Assembly: GCF_000213555.1 (NCBI RefSeq)
Contig: NZ_GL891987.1
Location: 216,970-275,405, forward strand
DNA: 58,436 nt
Reading direction: 5' to 3'
Source of the DNA: Dysgonomonas gadei ATCC BAA-286
Lineage (GTDB): Bacteria > Bacteroidota > Bacteroidia > Bacteroidales > Dysgonomonadaceae
Positions 52,398-58,436 of the stretch are shown in pieces; the stretch's first letter is position 1; every line of letters starts with the position of its first letter. Both the position numbers and the translations under genes were made by a program. Below the pieces are notes generated by a model. That model saw only the letters and a program-made list of their open reading frames with translations. It did no database searches and was not told the DNA's origin.

Positions 52398-53792
52398 ATG
52401 AAATATAACCTTATCGTCTACCTGTTGTTACTTTCATCTTGCTTTTTTTTCTCATGTAAGAAGAAGCAGGAGCAGTCTGTTTACGACTTTGAACAAATAA
52501 AGGAGAAAGGTGAACTGACCATTATTACACTCAATAGTTCTACCTCATACTTTATTTACAGAGAAGAGCCGATGGGGTATGACTATGATCTTGCCCAGGA
52601 CTTCTGCGATCATTACGGATTGAAGCTGAATGTAAAAGTGGCGGAGAATACCACCCGGCTGATAGAAATGCTAAAGAGGGGAGAGGGAGATCTTATCGCT
52701 TATGCAGTGCCTATACAAAATGAACTGAAAGATTCTATATCCTATTGCGGGCTGCAGCAGATAACTCATCAGGTTCTTGTTCAGAGGGCGAATAAAGGAG
52801 ATACTATAATAAAGGATGTGACCGGCCTTATAGGTAAGGAAGTATATGTGGAGGCCGATACTAAATATCACCAACGCCTTCTCAATCTTGATTCGGAATT
52901 AGGCGGGGGCATCAGGATTCATACAGTCAGCGAAGATACTATTACCAGCGAGGACCTGATAGAGATGGTATCGTTGGGCAAGATAAGATATACAGCCTGT
53001 GATGAATATATTGCCAGGTTAAACCGCACTTATTTCAGGAATATTGACATCTCCTTGCCGATAAGTTTCGAACAACGGGCTTCATGGGCCGTGCGGAAAA
53101 ATATGCCGAATCTGGCGAATGCTCTTAATGAGTGGTTTGCCGAGAATGACAATACACCTGTATACAAGAGTATCATAAAGAAGTATTTCGAGTTGAGCAA
53201 ACAGCTTTTTGAGGGAGAGTATATAACTCCGAAAAATCTGCCTAGAGGTGCTGTTTCTGTCTATGACGACCTATTCAGGAAACATGCTAAGAATACAAAA
53301 TACGAATGGCAGTTCCTTGCTGCTATTTGCTATCATGAGTCCCGCTTCCAGAACAATCTTACTTCATGGGCGGGCGCTGCCGGGATTATGGGACTGATGC
53401 CTCGTACGGCTGCTTCCTTGGGTCTGACCAGTGAAGACCGCATGAATCCTGACCTGAGTATCGGGGCAGCTGTCGAATTGCTGGACAGGCTGGACAAAAT
53501 CTTCAGGAAAGTAGAGAATATCAGCGAGCGTGAAAAATTCATACTGGCTGCTTATAATGCAGGAAACGGGCACGTAAATGATGCGCAGGCTCTAGCTTCA
53601 AAATACGGAGCTAATCCTTATATATGGGAAGGAAATGTTCAAAAGTATCTCGAACTGAAAAGCAATCCGGAATACTATAACGACCCTGTATGTAAAAGCG
53701 GGTACTTCAGAGGTGGTGAAACGATGAAGTATGTGAATAATGTACTGGCTACAATGAACCGGTTTAAAAGGATAAGTGAGAATAAAAAGTGA
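52398..53792 (+). CDS. MltF-type membrane-bound lytic transglycosylase
   Basis: A 464-residue envelope lipoprotein with a lipobox at Cys15 (LSSC) or Cys20. A periplasmic solute-binding (SBP_bac_3-like) domain (about 30-265; GELTIITLNSSTSYFIY, GYDYDLAQDFCDHYGL) is followed by an SLT domain (about 290-430). The latter has the catalytic Glu in CYHESRFQNN, then GAAGIMGLMPRTAASLG and AAYNAGNGHV. It cleaves peptidoglycan to 1,6-anhydro-muropeptides. I chose the ATG at 52398 because the signal peptide begins there. Confidence 0.93.
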   Translation: MKYNLIVYLLLLSSCFFFSCKKKQEQSVYDFEQIKEKGELTIITLNSSTSYFIYREEPMGYDYDLAQDFCDHYGLKLNVKVAENTTRLIEMLKRGEGDLIAYAVPIQNELKDSISYCGLQQITHQVLVQRANKGDTIIKDVTGLIGKEVYVEADTKYHQRLLNLDSELGGGIRIHTVSEDTITSEDLIEMVSLGKIRYTACDEYIARLNRTYFRNIDISLPISFEQRASWAVRKNMPNLANALNEWFAENDNTPVYKSIIKKYFELSKQLFEGEYITPKNLPRGAVSVYDDLFRKHAKNTKYEWQFLAAICYHESRFQNNLTSWAGAAGIMGLMPRTAASLGLTSEDRMNPDLSIGAAVELLDRLDKIFRKVENISEREKFILAAYNAGNGHVNDAQALASKYGANPYIWEGNVQKYLELKSNPEYYNDPVCKSGYFRGGETMKYVNNVLATMNRFKRISENKK

Positions 53793-53821
53793 GTTAATCT
53801 TTATTTCCCACTGCTACCTTT

Positions 53822-55078
53822 TTAAGGTATGGTATTTATCCCGTTATACTCTGCCATCTTGATGGCCCATGCCATTACATTTCCAAAAAAGATAGAGTTG
53901 GAAACGTTATATTTGATACCTCGTCCGTAGTTTGCCCTTTCTACAGGGATGTTATTATTGTCTAGTCCGAAAGGATATGCCGTTGGGACGGCTGAACCTT
54001 TTTGATATACGATAAACCCGCCATCTCCCACAAAAAGCAGATTCTTCGTTTTATGTCTGAATGAGTTTATATAGCCACTATTTGCAACACCCATAGAGTA
54101 GTCATAAGCGGTCGAATATTCGATAATCTGATCGGACGGCAATCCGGATACAAGACTTGTATATGAAGCATCTTCTCCCCAGTACTTTCCTCTGAGATCG
54201 CCAAACGGCCCATTTATTACTTCGTCATTTATTGTTGTTGAATACTGATAAACAGAACCGGAAAAGGCATCGGATGTAGTGTTCTTCTGGGTGATATTGG
54301 TGTTTCCAAAAACAGTTCTTAAAAATATCTGAGAAGATTTCTGAGTATCAGCAGATACGCCTCCCGGATCCTCCAGCAATAATATAAGAACCCCATTCTG
54401 ATTCAAATAATTATTTAACTTATCAGCAGTGTTCTGATTTAATATCCTTGACGGATAACTGATAACGATTATATCCGGCTTTTCGGCTAATTTTGCATCG
54501 AGTGTACCTAAATAATCGATATCCACTAGAGACGGTATTCGGAGATAGTCCAGTGTATATCCCTTAAAACCCACTATACTATTTGAATCCTCACCAAAAG
54601 CAGCCTGATTCTGTAATAAAATGCTTCCGCCGGCATTTGGAGAAGTTGCTCCTACAGAATAATTATCCAGTCCTATTCCCAAAATCTTTTTTGTGTTGTA
54701 ATATATCTTGGGGCAAGGTTCGGGCAGTCTTGTCCACTCTGTAGTCTGCCATACATAGAGGCCCGGACAAAGACCATATGGCGTATCATCGGTCAGATTA
54801 TAGACCATCAGTCCGGTATGCTTCTTTTTGTCTTCTTCAGTTGCATTTTCTACACAGGGGTCGAGCTTCTCCAGTCTTTGTAATGATACACGGGGCATTC
54901 CCAGTCCTTTACCCGAATTTGCTAATTGGGCCGGATTATTATATTCTTTAAGATCCAACAAGCTACCCTTGTTAGGTGTTAAATCAGCTCCTACTGTTAT
55001 CTGGGATTGCATATAATTACAAAAAATAATTGATACGCAAAGCAATACCGCCTTCAGCTTTGAAGTGCTAAATTTCAT
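53822..55078 (-). CDS. Secreted protein of unknown function
   Basis: A 418-residue exported protein with a signal peptide (about 1-26). An N-terminal region (30-125) has LLDLKEYNN and GLMVYNLTDDTPYG followed by YVWQTTEW, resembling modules found before varied domains in Bacteroidetes surface proteins. The middle (150-290) contains a Rossmann-like PDIIVISYPSRILNQNTADK-type strand-helix unit, recalling glutamine-amidotransferase-like (ThuA/DUF4159-type) folds. The C-terminal part is unassigned. A possible TACATTTG box lies at 55147-55154. It may be a surface or gliding-type component. Confidence 0.6.
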   Translation of the reverse strand: MKFSTSKLKAVLLCVSIIFCNYMQSQITVGADLTPNKGSLLDLKEYNNPAQLANSGKGLGMPRVSLQRLEKLDPCVENATEEDKKKHTGLMVYNLTDDTPYGLCPGLYVWQTTEWTRLPEPCPKIYYNTKKILGIGLDNYSVGATSPNAGGSILLQNQAAFGEDSNSIVGFKGYTLDYLRIPSLVDIDYLGTLDAKLAEKPDIIVISYPSRILNQNTADKLNNYLNQNGVLILLLEDPGGVSADTQKSSQIFLRTVFGNTNITQKNTTSDAFSGSVYQYSTTINDEVINGPFGDLRGKYWGEDASYTSLVSGLPSDQIIEYSTAYDYSMGVANSGYINSFRHKTKNLLFVGDGGFIVYQKGSAVPTAYPFGLDNNNIPVERANYGRGIKYNVSNSIFFGNVMAWAIKMAEYNGINTIP

Positions 55079-55293
55079 GTTGTTTACTCTTTTATATTTG
55101 TAGTTTTAATAAATGGAAAAATTGTCTTTAGTCTTTATCTCTGATGCAAATGTAAACATAAATTGTTATCATAATCTTATTTTAATAAAAATTACTGTTC
55201 TGAATATATTGAGTACCCAGGGTAATTTTATTCTCATACCATATAGATAAACTAATTATGGTTTTGTGCATAAAAGAGTCATTTATAACAAAA

Positions 55294-55322
55294 AAAAGAG
55301 GCTTTAATTAAAAGCCTCTTTT
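55294..55322 (-). terminator. Terminator after pnp
   Basis: AAAAGAGGCTTT (55294-55305) and AAAGCCTCTTTT (55311-55322) form a 12-bp stem with a 5-base loop. On the minus strand it is followed by a run of eight T's. It lies 18 bp after the pnp stop. Confidence 0.93.
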
Positions 55323-55340
55323 CTATCATAAACATGAAGA

Positions 55341-57506
55341 TTAGTTATTCCCTTCGTTATTATTCTTCTGTACAGGTTTTTCCGGTCTTGGAGGACGTGG
55401 AAGAAGCACCTTGCGGGATAATTTGAATTTTCCGGTCTTAGGGTCGATGTCAATCAGTTTCACTTCTATTTCATCGCCTTCTTTCAGTCCGGCTTTTTCC
55501 ATGTCTTCGATACGATCCCAAGAGATCTCAGAGATATGAAGCAAACCATCTTTGCCTGGAAGGAATTCGCAGAATGCACCATAAGGCATTACTGAACGAA
55601 CTTTAGCAGTATATACTTCTCCTACTTCAGGAACGGCTACAATGCCTTTGATCTTCGCAACAGCGGCTTCGATAGAAGTTCTGCTTGTTGCTGATATCTC
55701 TACGCGGCCATAACCATCGATTTCCTCGATAGTAACAGTGGCACCGGTTTCTTCCTGAATACCTTGAATAATCTTACCTCCAGGGCCAATAACAGCACCG
55801 ATAAATTCTTTGTTGATAATAATAACCTCGATACGCGGAGCATTCTCTTTGAAGTCTGCGCGCGGCTCAGGTAATGTTTCAAGGATTTTACCCATAATGT
55901 GTAAACGGCCTTCACGTGCCTGATTCAGGGCTTTTTCGAGTATCTCGTATGACAATCCGTCTACTTTAATATCCATCTGGGTAGCAGTGATACCGTCTTT
56001 TGTACCACATACCTTAAAGTCCATATCACCTAAGTGGTCTTCATCTCCGAGTATGTCGGAAAGCACAGCAAAGTTTGTACCTTTCTTCTCTGAGATAAGT
56101 CCCATTGCTATACCCGTTACCGGTTTCTTGATCTGCACACCGGCATCCATCAGAGCCAGCGTACCGGCACAAACGGTTGCCATAGAAGATGAACCATTCG
56201 ATTCAAGAATATCCGATACTACACGGATAACATACGGATAGTTAGCCGGAATCATTGGTTTCAATGCTCTGTGAGCAAGATTTCCGTGTCCTATCTCGCG
56301 ACGTCCTACTCCGCGTTGCGGACGGGCATCTCCGGTAGAGAACGGAGGGAAATTATAGTGTAAGAGGAATCTTTCTTTTCCGTTGTTAAGCACATCGTCG
56401 ATGATTTTTTCATCCAGCTTGGTACCTAAAGTAACTGTAGTCAATGATTGAGTTTCACCACGGGTAAAGATAGCAGAGCCATGTGCTCCCGGCAGATAAT
56501 CTACTTCGCTCCATATAGGGCGGATTTCTGTAGTGGAACGTCCATCGAGGCGTTTACCTTCGTCAAGGATAGAACGGCGCATTGCTTCTTTTTCCACATC
56601 GTGGTAATAGCGGGATATCAAAGAACCCTTTTCAGCCAGTTCTTCTTCTGTCAGGCCTGCTTTATATTCATCTACGATAGCTGCGAAGTTATCGCCACGC
56701 TCGTGCTTGTTTGTATTGGCTGATGCAGCTACAGCATAAGCTTTATCGTAGCATTTTGCCCATACATCTTTACGAAGCTCCTCATCGTTTACTTCGTGGC
56801 AGTATTCGCGTTTAACTGTTTTGCCCACAGCTTCCATCAGTTCTATCTGAGCCTGACATTGTATTTTGATAGCTTCGTGTGCTACTTTGATAGCTTCCAG
56901 CATTTCTGCTTCCGAAACTTCCTTGAACTCGCCTTCTACCATCATGATATTGTCTATAGTAGCGCCTACCATAATATCCATATCGGCTTGCTCCACTTGG
57001 GCAAAAGTCGGGTTAAGGATAAATTGTCCGTCTACACGTGCAACTCTCACTTCCGAGATTGGTCCATTGAAAGGTACATCGGATACTGCTAGGGCAGCCG
57101 AAGCTGCAAGCCCGGCCAGTGCATCCGGCATATCTATTCCATCTGAAGAGAAGAGTGTAACATTCACAAATACTTCTGCGTGATAATCGTCCGGGAATAA
57201 CGGGCGAAGCGCACGGTCTACAAGGCGGCAAACCAATATTTCATAATCTGATGCACGCCCTTCCCTGCGAAGGAAACCTCCGGGAAAACGGCCGAATGCG
57301 GCAAATTTTTCTTTATACTCTACCTGTAAAGGCATAAAATCAACGTCCGGTTTAGCGTCTTTAGCAGCGCAAACTGTGGCCAGCATCATGGTATTTCCCA
57401 TGCGTAGCATTACAGACCCATCTGCTTGTTTTGCTAATTTTCCGGTTTCAAGGGTGATAGTCCTTCCATCACCTAAATCGATACTCTTTGTAATCGGATT
57501 CATCAT
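55341..57506 (-). CDS. pnp: Polyribonucleotide nucleotidyltransferase (PNPase)
   Basis: A 721-residue exoribonuclease that degrades RNA 3'-5' with phosphate. Two RNase PH domains flank a helical linker; the second contains HYNFPPFSTGDARPQRGVGR and the catalytic GDEDHLGDMDFKV. A KH domain (GAVIGPGGKIIQGIQEETGA) and an S1 domain (GEVYTAKVRSVMPYGAFCEF, then GLLHISEIS) close the protein, with a short Pro/Asn-rich tail. I chose the ATG at 57506 (a second ATG follows immediately); an in-frame extension to 57629 would span the promoter box. Confidence 0.97.
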   Translation of the reverse strand: MMNPITKSIDLGDGRTITLETGKLAKQADGSVMLRMGNTMMLATVCAAKDAKPDVDFMPLQVEYKEKFAAFGRFPGGFLRREGRASDYEILVCRLVDRALRPLFPDDYHAEVFVNVTLFSSDGIDMPDALAGLAASAALAVSDVPFNGPISEVRVARVDGQFILNPTFAQVEQADMDIMVGATIDNIMMVEGEFKEVSEAEMLEAIKVAHEAIKIQCQAQIELMEAVGKTVKREYCHEVNDEELRKDVWAKCYDKAYAVAASANTNKHERGDNFAAIVDEYKAGLTEEELAEKGSLISRYYHDVEKEAMRRSILDEGKRLDGRSTTEIRPIWSEVDYLPGAHGSAIFTRGETQSLTTVTLGTKLDEKIIDDVLNNGKERFLLHYNFPPFSTGDARPQRGVGRREIGHGNLAHRALKPMIPANYPYVIRVVSDILESNGSSSMATVCAGTLALMDAGVQIKKPVTGIAMGLISEKKGTNFAVLSDILGDEDHLGDMDFKVCGTKDGITATQMDIKVDGLSYEILEKALNQAREGRLHIMGKILETLPEPRADFKENAPRIEVIIINKEFIGAVIGPGGKIIQGIQEETGATVTIEEIDGYGRVEISATSRTSIEAAVAKIKGIVAVPEVGEVYTAKVRSVMPYGAFCEFLPGKDGLLHISEISWDRIEDMEKAGLKEGDEIEVKLIDIDPKTGKFKLSRKVLLPRPPRPEKPVQKNNNEGNN

Positions 57507-57539
57507 AAAATATTTTTTTCTAAACTTCTTAAAATCGGA

Positions 57540-57547
57540 CAAAGGTA
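57540..57547 (-). promoter_or_regulatory. -7 box (TACCTTTG) upstream of pnp
   Basis: The minus strand reads TACCTTTG, 33 bp before the pnp start. No TTG at the -33 position. Confidence 0.4.
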
Positions 57548-57629
57548 CGCAAAGTTTTTGAGAATTAAGGGGATGGGGGCTGAAAAGACAATATACATGG
57601 GTCAAACCCCTTTCATTCTTAAATCTCAA

Positions 57630-58021
57630 TTAGCTAATCAATCTAAAAAAGTAACTTATCCTGGCTATTAGATGATAGCTATTAGCCGTTACCCAGGCTA
57701 TCGCATAAGTGGCTTTACAGTCAGTAGTCATCAGTTAACAACTTGTATTTCGTGTCTTGTCTACCCGTATCTCATCTGGCTGTAACCTGCAATTGTTAAA
57801 AAGTAACATATGTAACACTTTTTGCTACCTTTCGTAAGGGTGCCTCTTGTAGGTACGCGCCTTTTCCAATACCGGGCAACCACAAGGGATTGCCCCTACA
57901 GCTTTCGAAAAGGTAACAAAGGTAACACATGTTTCAGCTATTAGCTGATAGCTTTTAGGGCAAACGCATCAAAATTCATAAAGCTGTTTTTCAGCCTTAT
58001 GTAGGGGTGTATTGCATACAC
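57630..58021. repeat. Repeat-rich stretch between pnp and the IS element
   Basis: No gene. It holds GTAACA doublets (57802-57817, 57912-57927), a REP-like palindrome (57872-57900, GGGCAA/TTGCCCC plus CTACA), TAGCTATTAGC-type heptamer runs (57668-57690, 57938-57957), and a 19-bp word (TTGTCTACCCGTATCTCAT, 57757-57775) that recurs at 13187-13205 with one change. The right end is the left part of the inverted-repeat element. Confidence 0.75.
57960..58021. mobile_element. Truncated second copy of the inverted-repeat element
   Basis: GCAAACGCATCAAAATTC begins this copy. It follows the reverse complement of 14748-14810 closely, up to and including the GTAGGGG palindromic arm. The arm reads GTGTATTGCATACAC instead of CGTATTGCATACG, so both sides of the hairpin changed together and pairing is kept. 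The copy stops where the IS end begins. Confidence 0.75.
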
Positions 58022-58436
58022 TAGTGTCCACTAAAAAAAATTAAGACATAATTGAGTATCATTTTGATAGTTTATCTGCGTATCATTATTATTAAAAAGA
58101 TTTTCTATTGGCATTCTTTCAAATAATGATAAACTAAGTATTCGTAATATTTCATAAGTGGACACTTTTATTTTTAATTCATGTTTCATGATTGTAACAA
58201 GACAATAGGTTATTATAGCAGAAAATATTTGAATTTTGACGGCATTTTCAGAAGTCCCATAAAACTCCTTTATTCTCAAATGTTGTTTTATCCATTTGAA
58301 AAAGATTTCTATATTCCAACGATATTTGTATAGAGTGGCAACTTCTTCAGCTGTTATATCCAGATTGTTTGTCAAAAAAAGAAAAAGTAGTTTTCAACTC
58401 CTTGCTATAATATACAACAGATCGTAATTTATCGGG
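58022..58436 (-). mobile_element. IS4-type insertion sequence, left part only
   Basis: The element starts at TAGTGTCCACTAAAAAAA next to the interrupted inverted-repeat element and runs off the window. It carries the 3' part of a DDE transposase. The other end and any target duplication lie outside. Confidence 0.8.
58031..58436 (-). pseudogene. IS4-family transposase, partial and frameshifted
   Basis: The 3' part encodes LTNNLDITAEEVATLYKYRW and continues with the full YREK signature, Y-2-R-3-E-6-K (YKYRWNIEIFFKWIK), in which E is the last catalytic acid. The upstream frame reads KLRSVVYYSKELKTTFSFF and runs into DKQSGYNS and a stop. The two frames meet at a run of seven T's (minus strand; 58374-58380). 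One T fewer would join them as TTFSFLTNNLD, the usual family sequence. It is either inactivated or an unusual slippage site. The stop codon overlaps the IS end. Confidence 0.8.

Overview
The window is a chromosomal segment of a Bacteroidales bacterium, most likely Dysgonomonas or a close relative. The evidence is a SusC/SusD pair, Bacteroidetes-type families (DUF4831, DUF2625, DUF1080, DUF2807), the conserved yicC-gmk-nadD and gcvH-purE gene orders, and TAnnTTTG -7 promoter boxes in front of many genes. Most of the sequence is ordinary housekeeping DNA. No CRISPR array, rRNA, tRNA or prophage was seen.

Layout. 0.26-5.2 kb: an outer-membrane SusC/SusD uptake pair. 5.7-8.9 kb: an ECF sigma factor, a probable anti-sigma protein and two secreted repeat proteins. 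9.0-12.1 kb (minus): rpoN, a PAP2-like membrane protein, gcvH and purE. 12.1-13.3 kb: a repeat-filled gene-free stretch. 13.3-19.9 kb (minus): an MBL-fold hydrolase, a YjdM-like zinc-ribbon protein, a TamB-like protein and an ArsC/Spx-like protein. 20.0-24.1 kb (plus): yicC, gmk, nadD, an M24 peptidase and folP. 24.1-27.5 kb (minus): rsmE, xpt, a purine permease and a DUF2625 protein. 27.5-28.2 kb: a second repeat-rich stretch. 28.3-35.9 kb: a Dcu transporter, a secreted endonuclease/phosphatase-fold lipoprotein, valS, plsC, a GNAT and a BASS-type transporter. 36.0-39.6 kb (minus): a membrane protein with a Nudix-like tail, GtrA and a GT39-type transferase. 39.8-57.5 kb: a bifunctional nuclease, DUF1080 and DUF4831 proteins, a CYTH/membrane-protein pair, an EamA permease, a tandem GNAT fusion, a methyltransferase, an FSA-type aldolase, a nucleotidyltransferase-like protein, an NPD/FabK flavoprotein, an MltF-type lytic transglycosylase, an unknown secreted protein and pnp. 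The right edge holds part of a frameshifted IS4-type element.

The most striking feature is inside valS. A complete DUF559 nuclease-like domain of about 145 codons, bounded by G/C-rich palindromes, sits in frame in the editing (CP1) domain of this essential synthetase. It has no intein splice motifs, so it looks like a mobile element that survives by being translated as an extra domain.

The gene-free stretches are not random. They carry several families of short repeats: paired GGTAACA units 9 bp apart, whose opposite strand usually contains a TAnnTTTG box; TGTAGGGGCG palindromes resembling REP elements; heptamer doublets; and a 144-bp inverted-repeat element at 14.67 kb flanked by 18-bp direct repeats. 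A second copy of that element at 57.96 kb is cut off by the IS.

Functionally the genes cover nutrient uptake at the outer membrane, envelope biogenesis (TamB-like, PlsC, GT39/GtrA, lytic transglycosylase), purine salvage and synthesis, NAD and folate synthesis, translation (ValRS, RsmE) and RNA turnover (PNPase, YicC).
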